Source: Candidatus Uabimicrobium amorphum
GTDB lineage: Bacteria; Planctomycetota; Uabimicrobiia; Uabimicrobiales; Uabimicrobiaceae
DNA: 64,000 bases
Assembly (NCBI RefSeq): GCF_009002475.1
Contig: NZ_AP019860.1
Span: forward strand, 3,162,001 to 3,226,000
Direction: 5' to 3'
The notes beneath the pieces are model-generated. The model searched no databases. It was not told the origin of the DNA and worked only from the letters and a program-made list of their open reading frames with translations. Shown piece by piece: positions 17,354 to 26,867 of the stretch (position 1 is the stretch's first letter; the number at the start of each line of letters is the position of its first letter). A program made the position numbers and the translations under genes.

Positions 17354-19874
17354 ACGTTATCTTATACAAAAAGGTATTGGAAGTGGAGGTATGGGCTTTG
17401 TCTACCTTGCAAAAGACACCAAGAAAGATATTGTGGTCGCAGTTAAGGAATTTTACGCTGAAAATGTCTCTCCTCGGGAATTACGACGCATAAAACGCGA
17501 ATATTATTTTCTAAAAACCATCAACCACCCCAATATAGTTCGCGGGCTAGATTTTTTTCAATGTGATGGCAAACATTATATTGTCATGGAGTATATCACC
17601 GGAATGAATTTACGAGAATTTATTGCGGAAAAGCCAACAGGTGTCTCCTTTCGTAAGCAAATCGATATTGCCAAAAAAATATGTCTTGCTGTTGCACAGG
17701 TCAATAAACATGAAATAATTCATCGCGATTTGAAACCAGGGAATATCATACTCACAGGAGAAAGTTATGAACCCAAACTATTAGACCTAGGCATCGCCAA
17801 AAAAACAAACAAAGAACTTACCACCCTCACCCGTGATAACGAGGTACTGGGGACTCCTGCCTATATGAGTCCCGAACAAATCAAGGGAAAAATATGTGAC
17901 AACTCAGATGTTTTTAGTTTGGGTATTATTATATATCAACTGTTCACCTGGAAATTAAATTCGCCTTTTCACGACGACTCTATTATGACCACGTTGTTTA
18001 ACATCACTGACATGAAGATGCCTCGCGTTGCCGATACCTTACAAAAATCATCTCCTCTTATTGACGAAATTACAGCGATTGTCTATCAAGCCACACAAAA
18101 AAACAGCGCGCTGCGTACGCCATCAGTACAAATATTATTACAACAACTCGAAAATATTGGTAAAGGTAAATGGGCCATTCAACTACAGAAACAGCAACGA
18201 TGGCTTGCCGCCAATAAAATACTGATTTTTGTCATGGTCATCATGTGTATTGTCGCAACATACGTTTATATTGTCAGAAGCGATGTGCGCCATAAGAAAA
18301 ACATCGCAAATTATATACAAGAAGCTATACACTGCCTTGGTATTGAAGAGCACCAAAAGTCGATCAATATGTGTAAACGTATACTCGTATTAGAACCACG
18401 CAATATAGAAGCCCACCGTTTTTTGGCATACAACTACGAAAAATTGCAAAAAATCGAAAAAGCCTTAGAGTACCACCTTAAAATTTTGCGTATAGATAAA
18501 AAAGATACTAACGCATATCGCGATTGCGGTGTCAACTACGCAAAGTTGAAAAAATACACAAAGGCCATGGAGTGTTACCAAAAGTGCATTACGCTTGCTC
18601 CAAACGATTTTAAGGCATACACAAATTTGGCAAACGTTTACCTTGAACGGAAAGACTACCCTAAAGCCATATCAAACTATACCATTGCTATTCAAATCAA
18701 CAACAAAGCCCATCTCGCTCTCCTCATGCGTGCGAGGGTTTACATCCTCATCAAAAACTACACAATGGCTTTCAAAGACATCGCCCAAGTGATTTCACAA
18801 AAGCCCGATGCGGCAAATGCTTATGAGGTCCGCGCTGATCTACACAATGCATTGGGACAATATCAAAAAGCAATGAACGACTATAGCAAATTAATTGCGT
18901 TACATCCGCAAACTGCCTTTTACTACAGCAAAAGAGGCACAATGAAAACTACCTTGGGAAGACACCTTGAGGCAATCAAAGATTATAACACAGCCATTGC
19001 ATTGCAACCTCAATATGCAGAAGCATACTGCAATCGTGGTACGAGCTATTACTCATTACAAAAATACGCAGAAGCCATCCGCGATAGCCAAACTGCAATA
19101 AAAATAAAACCCATCGCTGTTGCATACCACACATTGGCTTTGTGTTGTGAAGCACAAAATCAGCAAGATCGAGCCATTTATTTTTATCAAAAAACAGTAA
19201 GCATTGACCCCAATATGCATATCGCGTATTATAACTTAGGCAATGCGTTGCGCCGTCAGGGAGATCATCACCAAGCGATAGAAAATTACACCAAGGCTTC
19301 ATACATCAATACGTCATTTTTATTAGCGTATATGGAATGTGGTGTCAGTTATGGAGCAATCGCAGAATATGGGAAAGCCATTGATTGCTTTGATAAGGCC
19401 TTGCAATTAAATCCGCAACATGCTATTGCATATTGTAACCGTGGAGCCAATTACGAAAAACTAGGTCAATACAACCGTGCTCTTGCCGATTATTCTGCGG
19501 CCATACGTTTTAACCCCAGTTTAATCATCGCATATCAAAACCGCGGTATCGCCTATCAAAAACAAAAATTACATATGAAAGCCATACAGGATTTTTCAAA
19601 TGTAATTCAACTAAATCGCAATTACTCTGCAGCGTATTACCAACGAGGTGTTTGTTACTTCAGCACCGGAGAGTACAACAAAGCGTTGGCTGATTATAAT
19701 ACAGCAGCGCTATTAAACCCGAATATATCACTCATATACAAAGAGCGTGGCCATTGTCATGCAAAATTAAACCGTATAGAACATGCCATTCGCGACTGGG
19801 AAAAAGCGATGCATTTGGATGCAAAATTAAAAACAGAACTACAAATACTAGTAGATAAAATGAAAGGAAAATAG
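17337..19874 (+). CDS. Transmembrane serine/threonine protein kinase with long TPR tail
   Basis: An 845-residue Hanks-type kinase. The kinase domain spans about 5-275: glycine loop GIGSGGMGFV, VAVKEF Lys, HRDLKPGN (His129, Asp131), DLG in place of the usual DFG (LLDLGIAKK) and GTPAYMSPEQ. A transmembrane helix lies near 290-313. The remaining 500 or so residues form about 14 TPR units (for example AYCNRGANYEKLGQYNRALADYSAAIRF begins one), placing the scaffold on the far side of the membrane. All catalytic residues are present, so activity is likely. It starts within the ceramidase-like gene and is followed after 8 nt by a RidA-like gene. Confidence 0.95.
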   Translation: MRLLNKRYLIQKGIGSGGMGFVYLAKDTKKDIVVAVKEFYAENVSPRELRRIKREYYFLKTINHPNIVRGLDFFQCDGKHYIVMEYITGMNLREFIAEKPTGVSFRKQIDIAKKICLAVAQVNKHEIIHRDLKPGNIILTGESYEPKLLDLGIAKKTNKELTTLTRDNEVLGTPAYMSPEQIKGKICDNSDVFSLGIIIYQLFTWKLNSPFHDDSIMTTLFNITDMKMPRVADTLQKSSPLIDEITAIVYQATQKNSALRTPSVQILLQQLENIGKGKWAIQLQKQQRWLAANKILIFVMVIMCIVATYVYIVRSDVRHKKNIANYIQEAIHCLGIEEHQKSINMCKRILVLEPRNIEAHRFLAYNYEKLQKIEKALEYHLKILRIDKKDTNAYRDCGVNYAKLKKYTKAMECYQKCITLAPNDFKAYTNLANVYLERKDYPKAISNYTIAIQINNKAHLALLMRARVYILIKNYTMAFKDIAQVISQKPDAANAYEVRADLHNALGQYQKAMNDYSKLIALHPQTAFYYSKRGTMKTTLGRHLEAIKDYNTAIALQPQYAEAYCNRGTSYYSLQKYAEAIRDSQTAIKIKPIAVAYHTLALCCEAQNQQDRAIYFYQKTVSIDPNMHIAYYNLGNALRRQGDHHQAIENYTKASYINTSFLLAYMECGVSYGAIAEYGKAIDCFDKALQLNPQHAIAYCNRGANYEKLGQYNRALADYSAAIRFNPSLIIAYQNRGIAYQKQKLHMKAIQDFSNVIQLNRNYSAAYYQRGVCYFSTGEYNKALADYNTAALLNPNISLIYKERGHCHAKLNRIEHAIRDWEKAMHLDAKLKTELQILVDKMKGK

Positions 19875-19882
19875 GAGGCTAT

Positions 19883-20266
19883 ATGCATTTTAAACGAGTA
19901 TTTTCGGATAGCCCTTGGGAAGAAAAGGTTGCCTACTGTCGCGCAATTAAGGTGGGTAAGCATATTTATGTGTCGGGAACCACTTCGCTAAAAGATGGTA
20001 AAGTGTATGCTCCTGATGATGGTTACGAGCAAGCAAAACGCTGTTTTGAAATTATCCGTGAATCCTTACAAGAATTTGGTACCGATGTACATTGCATCGT
20101 GCGCACACGAATGTTCGTCACAGACATTAAGCGCTGGGAGGAGTACAGTCGTGCACATCACGCGGTATTTAAAGACAACCCTCCCGTCACAACAATGGTA
20201 GAGGTACAGTCACTGATCGATCCGCAAATGCTCATCGAGATTGAAGTCGAGGCGTTGGTCGAATAA
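19883..20266 (+). CDS. RidA/YjgF/UK114 family protein
   Basis: A 127-residue protein preceded by a strong AGGAGG site. The RidA fold is clear: IYVSGTTSLKDGKVYAPDD, EQAKRCFEIIRESLQEFG, VRTRMFVTDIKRWEEYSRAHHAVF, VEVQSLIDPQMLIEIEVEAL. Archetypal RidA enzymes hydrolyse reactive enamines/imines and use an Arg in a PAR-S motif. Here the equivalent stretch reads PPVTTMVEV, without that Arg, so imine deaminase activity is doubtful and it belongs to another Rid subfamily. It ends the operon with the kinase. Confidence 0.9.
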   Translation: MHFKRVFSDSPWEEKVAYCRAIKVGKHIYVSGTTSLKDGKVYAPDDGYEQAKRCFEIIRESLQEFGTDVHCIVRTRMFVTDIKRWEEYSRAHHAVFKDNPPVTTMVEVQSLIDPQMLIEIEVEALVE

Positions 20267-20273
20267 GATCTAT

Positions 20274-20298
20274 AGGGGCGGGTTTTGTACCTGCCCCT
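20274..20298. terminator. Hairpin between convergent genes
   Basis: A GC-rich stem (AGGGGCGGG at 20274-20282 with CCTGCCCCT at 20290-20298, one wobble) lies between the RidA-like gene and the convergent cytidylyltransferase gene. There is no strong T-run on either side, so it is probably a weak bidirectional terminator. Confidence 0.5.
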
Positions 20299-20313
20299 GT
20301 CAGGTTCTAAAAA

Positions 20314-21012
20314 CTAACTCTGTATATCATTGTGTTGTTGAATAAAATTCTGCACTTGCCGCAATTCATCAACAGAGTCAATTTCAAACCAATCATTTTC
20401 GCCAATTTTCTGCGCGTAGACGTTTAAATACGGCAAGTTATCCTTCACAATATTGTCCCAATACAACTCACCAAAAGAGCCGCGATCTACAACACTTTGC
20501 AACTTATCCACAATGATATCCGCATCTTGTTGTGTCCAGTATGAAACACCTGACATAATGTAATGTTCGCCATCTGCTACACTAATGTCAAATACCTTAT
20601 GGTCATCAGAAAAGTGAAGCTTCCACTCTTGCTGCACGTTTTTTTTACAACCCGTAAAATATAGAGATGTCGCTGGCTTCTCAAGAAGAACATTACGGTG
20701 TAGATAAACGTCGGCATCGATAACGTAACTGTCTCCGAGAAGATCTTTGACCAAATACATTGTGTAAATATTGTTGTATTTGTCGTATTTGTCGTTGTGA
20801 ATTAAAGTAATGCCTCTCTCTTTTAGATAGGCAAATTTTTCGGCCAAGTATCCGGTAACGACAAAAATATCTTCCACCCCCACCGCACGCAAAAATTTAA
20901 TTTGCCTTTCCAAAAGAGGTTCCTCATTTACAACAATAAGTGACTTTGGGGTTGTATTTGTAATGGGGCGCAACCGCGTTCCCATTCCGGCGGCGAGAAG
21001 TATGGCATTCAT
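20314..21012 (-). CDS. LicC-like nucleotidyltransferase (CTP:phosphocholine cytidylyltransferase type)
   Basis: A 232-residue enzyme. The N-terminal NTP-binding loop ILLAAGMGTRLRPIT with PKSLI is the signature of sugar-phosphate and phosphocholine nucleotidyltransferases. VIDADVYLHRN supplies the metal-binding Asp pair. The EWKL, MSGVSYWTQQDAD and EIDSVDELRQ segments match LicC-like CTP:phosphocholine cytidylyltransferases better than glucose-1-phosphate enzymes. The expected product is CDP-choline or a related CDP-alcohol for modifying an envelope polymer or lipid. It stands alone on the minus strand with no lic operon partners in view, so the substrate remains open. Confidence 0.78.
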   Translation of the reverse strand: MNAILLAAGMGTRLRPITNTTPKSLIVVNEEPLLERQIKFLRAVGVEDIFVVTGYLAEKFAYLKERGITLIHNDKYDKYNNIYTMYLVKDLLGDSYVIDADVYLHRNVLLEKPATSLYFTGCKKNVQQEWKLHFSDDHKVFDISVADGEHYIMSGVSYWTQQDADIIVDKLQSVVDRGSFGELYWDNIVKDNLPYLNVYAQKIGENDWFEIDSVDELRQVQNFIQQHNDIQS

Positions 21013-21177
21013 ATTTTTTCTTTCAGCGAGATTTTTTTATTTTTTTTTGTTATATTTACTCCACAATATAAGTAACACTTTCGTGTTATGATTGTGGTAG
21101 GCATATTCACTTCTAGATATTATATATGTTTACATACTATTACCGTACATTTTAATTTTTTTCCTAGGAGAAAAAAT

Positions 21178-21828
21178 ATGAAATTCTCTTTGATTTTAGT
21201 GATGCTTCTTAGCTTGTGTTGCATGTTTGTTGCTGCGGAGGAAGAGCCGGTATTTGTTGATAGCGTAACAGTAGAGCACGTAAAAGGACACACATACAAA
21301 ATTACAGTCAGTGGTAACGCGCCCAACCCTGGGTATACAAACGTTCGCTTAGTACCTCATACTTACATGGTCGCCCCTGAAAGTTGGGAAATTGTCGTTC
21401 TTGCTGATCCACCAAAAGGTGGCGGGATGATGATTCAGGTATTAAAGCCTTACACTGTTTCTCTTGAGCATACGTTCTCCGACGTAACAAAAAGCGTTAC
21501 GATTATTGGACGCGCGCGTAGAGTGGAAAAAAAACTAGGAGCGAAAAAAGCAACACCTCCGAAAAAACGCGTCAAAGAAGCTATTTATGGCGTTAAGGTC
21601 AAAGATGGAAATGTCATTTTTTCTGTTCTAAGCGGTGGGTGCACCAAAAAAGAGCATTTTGAATGCCAAGTTGGCGATGGGAAAGTACCAGCGATTACTT
21701 TATACCGTACGACTCCTGATTACTGCGAAATGGTACCGCATGTCGTTGAAATCAGTTTCTCGAAAAAAGAGCTTGGTTTAAAAGCTTTCAATTTCGTTAT
21801 CAAAAACGAGTTTACCTTTGTGAAGTAA
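21178..21828 (+). CDS. Small secreted protein of unknown function
   Basis: A 216-residue protein from the ATG at 21178, which has a perfect TAGGAG site; earlier in-frame codons lack one. A signal peptide is clear (MKFSLILVMLLSLCCMFVAA). The mature part begins EEEPVFVDSVTVEHVKGHTYKITVSGNAPNPG, a beta-rich pattern suggesting an Ig- or fibronectin-like sandwich. A Lys-rich linker (KKLGAKKATPPKKRVKEA) separates it from a second beta-rich half with four Cys residues. I do not recognise the family. A strong bidirectional terminator follows. Confidence 0.7.
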   Translation: MKFSLILVMLLSLCCMFVAAEEEPVFVDSVTVEHVKGHTYKITVSGNAPNPGYTNVRLVPHTYMVAPESWEIVVLADPPKGGGMMIQVLKPYTVSLEHTFSDVTKSVTIIGRARRVEKKLGAKKATPPKKRVKEAIYGVKVKDGNVIFSVLSGGCTKKEHFECQVGDGKVPAITLYRTTPDYCEMVPHVVEISFSKKELGLKAFNFVIKNEFTFVK

Positions 21829-21873
21829 AATTCTGAATTGAACAAAGAAACGTTTTTTTAGGCCCGTCCTAAT

Positions 21874-21917
21874 AAACCATAGAGGATACAAATAGTGTAC
21901 TCTCTATGGTTTTTATT
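21874..21917. terminator. Bidirectional intrinsic terminator
   Basis: A perfect 11-bp stem (21874-21884 with 21902-21912) is followed by TTTTATTTT on the plus strand. It lies between the small secreted protein gene and the convergent large kinase gene, reaching the stop codon of the latter. On the minus strand the T-run is weaker. Confidence 0.8.
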
Positions 21918-24900
21918 TTGAATTGCGCAATATTGATCCATACATTCTAGATTGTTGGCGTCGTGAGTTGCTTCTGTTATACGTTACTAAATTGTACCAC
22001 GCAAGATTGTATACTTTTTCATTGTGATTTGCCGCAAGCGACAAACTATTCTGCTTGAGAATATCTTCGATGGCAGGATGGTAAGGAATCTCCAAGAGTA
22101 TTTTGTAATACTTAGGATGCATCGCTCTTTCTCTAGTAAGAGTTTGCAATCTTTTCGCAACAGAAACGGGTACTTTTCGCGAGTGTTTCCAGGTAGCGTT
22201 GAGTAACTCCAAATAGTACACAATCTTCTCGTCAAGTTCGATTGCTTTAGAAAATAACGCACATGCTTTTTGATAATCTTCATTTTTTTTGGCGATGATC
22301 CCTTCGCGGAAGTAATCGTTTGCATCGACAAATTTTAGTATGCGCATCTGTTTAAACAGTTTTTGGTAATACTCCACCCACTTTGGTTCTTGAATACGCA
22401 TCGCGAATTTGTCGAGGTAAGGCACTTCACTTTCCAGATGTGTACTCACAAATACATTCAAAAACACCAATGAACCATTCGTCATCATTAGCCCTTGTAA
22501 TATGCGGCGGTTCATCGCCAGAGAAATTCCCTTGCGCGCGTAGAAATCATCGCTGTCTTTCATTTCTTCTACCAAACGCTCAATATCTTTGTCCTCTGAT
22601 AAATACGCGTATGCACCATACGCATATGTACGCAAGGTGTTATCTTTGGCAGTGAAATACTTCTGGGCAATTTTTTGTCTTTCACTGCGCGACTTTATTT
22701 CATTTTTCGATATAAGAAACGGTATCATCCCTACGTTCTTTAAAATAACCGCTTGTAAACGTGGATTTTTTTCTTTCTCCAAGAAATCTAAAACTTCTTT
22801 TCCCGTAGCGGCATATATAGAGTAACCATAACTGCGTAAAAAATCACTATCGCTATTGATGAGCGGTAGTGGATCCATAAATTCAATCGATCTCCCCAAT
22901 TTTTGCCTAAATATTTTCATAAAGGCGTAAAGACGAACTAAAGGATCTCCCTCTTTGTAATATCTTTCTATTTCATCTGTAAAATGCTCGCGCATTTTGT
23001 GCATATAGTCAATGGCAGCGATCTTTGCATAGGTAGTGGTATTCGACAACACTAATTTGCGTACAATTTTGGGAGGTATGGGAACCTGCATCAGCTTCGA
23101 TTGTTGTAAAAGAATAATTTGTATGGTGGTGGGTTGCTGTAATAATTTTGCACATGCTTTTTGCCACGTTGTGCCATGTTTCAGCATTAGCTTCTCATTG
23201 TACTGCATCAAAATTCCCAAATAATGGTATGCCGCACAACGAATTTTCACATGATACTTTTTCTTTGTATACGCCGCAAAAATTTTTGCGGCCAACTTAT
23301 TATCAACATACATAAGACTCTGTCCTAATAACATAGCACTTATCGCATCACCTTGTAATAAGCTAGTATTTTGTTTTGTATCGTAGTGGTAAAAGCGATG
23401 TATCCCCGCGCAAATTCTTGCCATCTTGAGCTCGGTGAATTCTGATATAGGCATTGGCGTGGTTTTTCGCGTCGTAAACATATCCATATCCTGTAGAGCA
23501 CGTGCGCAAACAATTTGCAAAACAACATCTTCCGAATATTTCCGCAACCACTCGATTTTTTCAAATTCACACTTTAGTAACATCGATTTTGCTGCGATAT
23601 AACGATGTAATACATTTTCGTTTTGATCAATGAGCACTTGCTGCATTTTCTCAATATTTAACGACTCCACAAGATGAGAGCGTGGATGTAAAGAGGCTTG
23701 GGCCATAATATAATAAAGTGCGTACAGTTCTTCTTTCTGGCGTATTTTCAAAATATCTATGGCGATTTGTAGCTGCCCTACTTTTTTCAAGATATCGACA
23801 ATCGTTTTGCTGTAGCGCATCAATAGTAAACCCGAACGCGCCGACTGCTGAATTTTAGGGTCGGGATTTTTTAATTTTTGCACCAAATTTACAATCGATT
23901 CGCGGTTCGCGGAAATGTCTTTCAATTTCACATATTGCAAGTAATGGTAACGATACTTATCGCAAATGCCGCCTATGGGTATATTTAATACATTTTCGGG
24001 TTTATAACGCCAGTATTCTAAATCCGCAACAAGTTTCAAATAGCGAATTTCCAGCAGGTTCAAATCTTGAGTAGCAATTGCCGTAAATTCTTGCAATGCT
24101 TCACTATTTAGAGGATCGAGCAAACGCGCTTGTTGAAAAATACGTCCTGCCTTAGCGTATTTTTTCTGTCGCACGAGTAGTTTGCCTAACCATACATGAT
24201 AGTCGCTATTTTCACGGTCAAACTCAATACTCTTTTGTAAATATCTCAAGGCTTCATCATAATTTTCGGTGAAGAAGTGTGCCTTCCCCAAGTAGTAATA
24301 AACTTCAGCGAACTGCTGCAACTCTTTTTGAGCGGTTAACAGATGCTCAATGGCGCGAGAATATTTTGCTAAATAAAAATAGCATTTTCCCATAAAAAAA
24401 TGTAACATTGCGCGGTCAAAAAAATTGCGATTGCTAGTGATATCCTCCGATTGCACAAAAGATTCAAGGGCAAGATGATACTCTTTTGCGTTGTAGTGTA
24501 AACGTCCAAGGTAATAATACGCATATTTTTTGAGATGCAGGGAATCAGAGACGAGAACTCTTGAAAAAAATTCACGCGCTTTTATATTCTGTTGTTGGTG
24601 AAAATATCTCTCACCTATCGCTAAATCCATTGTTGCACTGAAAGGTTTTTGCAGTTTTTTCCGTATCTCCGTAAAAAGAGAGTCCTCTTGTTTTTTGGCA
24701 TATATCACCAGTAAATATTCGTAATATTTACGCGTCGTAAGCTTTTGTTGTGCAGACTGCAATTCTTCATGAGCTTTGTCATAAAAACCTTGGTCAATCC
24801 AGTCATCGATCACCGATGTCGCACTGGACTTTTTTTCGATGTGTATTTGTTTGTCCGAAGAGAATATGTCGCTATAAAGAACAATAAACACCACCAATGA

Positions 24901-25782
24901 CACTATTGCCACAACACCTATGCAGATCTTTTTGTAGTAATATCCCCAAAAATTACCTATTCCACTTGCAGAAACAGGCTTATTGTCTAAAACGGCACAT
25001 ATGTCATCGTAAAAGGCTTTTGCACTCTGATAACGATGTTTTTTTTCCTTTTGTAGAGCCTTTAAACAAACATCTTCTAGCACACGGGGAATCTGGGGAT
25101 TTTTCTTGCGCAACGGTACGGGATTGTCGTTGACAACACGATAGAAAACCTGGATCTCAGAGTCACCACCAACATACCTTTCACCAGTAAGAATTTCGTA
25201 CAAGATTGCCCCTAGAGAATAAACATCGCTCAAATAGTCAATATTGCGTTTTTCTCCTTTGGCTTGCTCAGGTGCCATATAAAATAGTGTTCCCACCACT
25301 TTATCCCCCTTCGTCAAGCTTTTCAACCCGCTATTGAGTTGCTTGGCAATACCAAAGTCCATAAGGTAGGGAATACCTTTGTTATCAACAATAATATTGC
25401 TTGGTTTTAAATCGCGATGAATGATTTTGTTTTTGTGTGCGTAGTCCACGGCAGATACGACATGTGCAAATAATTTTAATTTTTCCTGCACCGACAGTTT
25501 ATTTTTTTGTAAATAAATACCGAGCGTTACACCTTCACAGTATTCCATCACCATAAACGGCTTGTTTTTTTCGACAAAAAAATCGTAGACCTTGAGGATA
25601 TGTGGATGACTCAGAGAAGACAAATACTGAGCTTCGCGCATAAAGCGCTTGCAGGGGACATCTTGTGCCTTAATCGCCACTTGGCGACCAACTTTTGAAT
25701 CATAGGCAAGATAGACTTCCGCCATGCCTCCCTCGCCTATTTTTCGAATCACTTTGTAGTGATTTATGTAAAACTCTTTCAT
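21913..25782 (-). CDS. Giant transmembrane serine/threonine kinase with TPR and helical-repeat tail
   Basis: A 1289-residue protein from the ATG at 25782 (MKEFYINHYKVIRKIGEGG), 1 nt after the lysK stop; no clear ribosome binding site is seen, so coupling is likely. The kinase domain (about 8-270) is complete: GEGGMAEVYLA, VAIKA, HRDLKPSN, MDFGIAKQ and GTLFYMAPEQAKGE. A membrane helix lies near 290-312 (ICIGVVAIVSLVVFIVLY). TPR units occupy about 340-590. The next 650 residues are helical and HEAT-like, and a last TPR pair sits near 1170-1230. It is the last gene of the lysine operon transcript, which is odd for a signalling protein. Confidence 0.93.
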   Translation of the reverse strand: MKEFYINHYKVIRKIGEGGMAEVYLAYDSKVGRQVAIKAQDVPCKRFMREAQYLSSLSHPHILKVYDFFVEKNKPFMVMEYCEGVTLGIYLQKNKLSVQEKLKLFAHVVSAVDYAHKNKIIHRDLKPSNIIVDNKGIPYLMDFGIAKQLNSGLKSLTKGDKVVGTLFYMAPEQAKGEKRNIDYLSDVYSLGAILYEILTGERYVGGDSEIQVFYRVVNDNPVPLRKKNPQIPRVLEDVCLKALQKEKKHRYQSAKAFYDDICAVLDNKPVSASGIGNFWGYYYKKICIGVVAIVSLVVFIVLYSDIFSSDKQIHIEKKSSATSVIDDWIDQGFYDKAHEELQSAQQKLTTRKYYEYLLVIYAKKQEDSLFTEIRKKLQKPFSATMDLAIGERYFHQQQNIKAREFFSRVLVSDSLHLKKYAYYYLGRLHYNAKEYHLALESFVQSEDITSNRNFFDRAMLHFFMGKCYFYLAKYSRAIEHLLTAQKELQQFAEVYYYLGKAHFFTENYDEALRYLQKSIEFDRENSDYHVWLGKLLVRQKKYAKAGRIFQQARLLDPLNSEALQEFTAIATQDLNLLEIRYLKLVADLEYWRYKPENVLNIPIGGICDKYRYHYLQYVKLKDISANRESIVNLVQKLKNPDPKIQQSARSGLLLMRYSKTIVDILKKVGQLQIAIDILKIRQKEELYALYYIMAQASLHPRSHLVESLNIEKMQQVLIDQNENVLHRYIAAKSMLLKCEFEKIEWLRKYSEDVVLQIVCARALQDMDMFTTRKTTPMPISEFTELKMARICAGIHRFYHYDTKQNTSLLQGDAISAMLLGQSLMYVDNKLAAKIFAAYTKKKYHVKIRCAAYHYLGILMQYNEKLMLKHGTTWQKACAKLLQQPTTIQIILLQQSKLMQVPIPPKIVRKLVLSNTTTYAKIAAIDYMHKMREHFTDEIERYYKEGDPLVRLYAFMKIFRQKLGRSIEFMDPLPLINSDSDFLRSYGYSIYAATGKEVLDFLEKEKNPRLQAVILKNVGMIPFLISKNEIKSRSERQKIAQKYFTAKDNTLRTYAYGAYAYLSEDKDIERLVEEMKDSDDFYARKGISLAMNRRILQGLMMTNGSLVFLNVFVSTHLESEVPYLDKFAMRIQEPKWVEYYQKLFKQMRILKFVDANDYFREGIIAKKNEDYQKACALFSKAIELDEKIVYYLELLNATWKHSRKVPVSVAKRLQTLTRERAMHPKYYKILLEIPYHPAIEDILKQNSLSLAANHNEKVYNLAWYNLVTYNRSNSRRQQSRMYGSILRNSK

Positions 25783-25783
25783 G

Positions 25784-26863
25784 TTATTTACATTTTTTTT
25801 GTTGTAAAGTACCACTGTCTTCCAATACACTTTTGAGTACTTCGATAGCGCGCAGATATTCACTTATGGAAATGTGCTCGTTTGGTGTGTGGTCAAGAGT
25901 GCTATCCCCTGGCCCATAAGCAACAATCGGGCACTGCCACTTTGGTCCGACCGAGTTCATATCGGATGTTCCGGTTTTTGTTTTAAAACGCGGTCGTGCA
26001 TTTTGTTGGCGAATAGATTTTAAGAAAGCACGAACGAGACCGTTATTCTTATCACTTTTGTAGGCTTCTTCGTGCGAATAGCAATCTATTTCAGCATGTT
26101 CATCAAAGTTGCAAACTGTATTTTTCAGCTGCGGGATGTCCACGTCTAAAGGCAAACGAATACCCACAATCACTTCGGCAACTTCCGTAAGGCCATCACT
26201 GCTTGTTTGAATATGTCTTAAAGTCGGAAGTAGCTGATCAAATAACTTGTTGCGCTCTTCATTAAAAGACTCACAATGTTCCTGGATCTTTTGCCACCAA
26301 ATAACCGCTTTTTCACCAACAGCACTGTTTGCTCCGGCTGTGTGTCCCACTTCCTGTTCTAAACGATATTTGACAAGAAATTGTCCTTTGTAACCCAAAG
26401 TAATGGCATCCCAATTGCTCGGTTCACCAATCACACATGCGACAGGTGAATATTGATCTTTTGCGTAATGAGCCCCCTTCGAAGTAGATATCTCCTCTTC
26501 TACAGCTCCCACAACAATTACACGTCTGTTTTCGGCAATTTGCGCCTGAATAGTAGCGGCGACAAACGTCGCTAAAGGGCCTTTGGCGTCGACACTACCA
26601 CGCCCGAAAAGCAAATCTCCCTCCTGACGCACGGGGATATCTCCGGGAACGGTATCCATATGTCCAAGGAGAACAAGGTCTTCCACTTGTTCTTCCGCAG
26701 TAATCTTTCCACTCTTTATGCCAACGGCATTTCCTGCATCGTCGATATGTGCTTCGAGACCATTTTCGCTCATATACTCCACTAAGTATTCCGCGACCTC
26801 GCGTTCATTTTCCGACACACTTTTGATTTCGACCATACGCGTTAGTAACTGGACGGCATCCAT
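25784..26863 (-). CDS. lysK: [LysW]-lysine/ornithine hydrolase (M20 family)
   Basis: A 359-residue M20-type metallohydrolase that releases the finished amino acid from the LysW carrier. Motifs are [12 protein letters not shown] (metal ligand His and Asp), [26 protein letters not shown] (catalytic Glu pair), [24 protein letters not shown] and a C-terminal [10 protein letters not shown] (metal His). These match LysK better than DapE or ArgE, and the LysW operon context settles it. Four nt separate it from trpS. Whether it releases lysine, ornithine or both cannot be decided from sequence alone. Confidence 0.92.
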   Translation of the reverse strand: MDAVQLLTRMVEIKSVSENEREVAEYLVEYMSENGLEAHIDDAGNAVGIKSGKITAEEQVEDLVLLGHMDTVPGDIPVRQEGDLLFGRGSVDAKGPLATFVAATIQAQIAENRRVIVVGAVEEEISTSKGAHYAKDQYSPVACVIGEPSNWDAITLGYKGQFLVKYRLEQEVGHTAGANSAVGEKAVIWWQKIQEHCESFNEERNKLFDQLLPTLRHIQTSSDGLTEVAEVIVGIRLPLDVDIPQLKNTVCNFDEHAEIDCYSHEEAYKSDKNNGLVRAFLKSIRQQNARPRFKTKTGTSDMNSVGPKWQCPIVAYGPGDSTLDHTPNEHISISEYLRAIEVLKSVLEDSGTLQQKKCK

Positions 26864-26867
26864 GATA

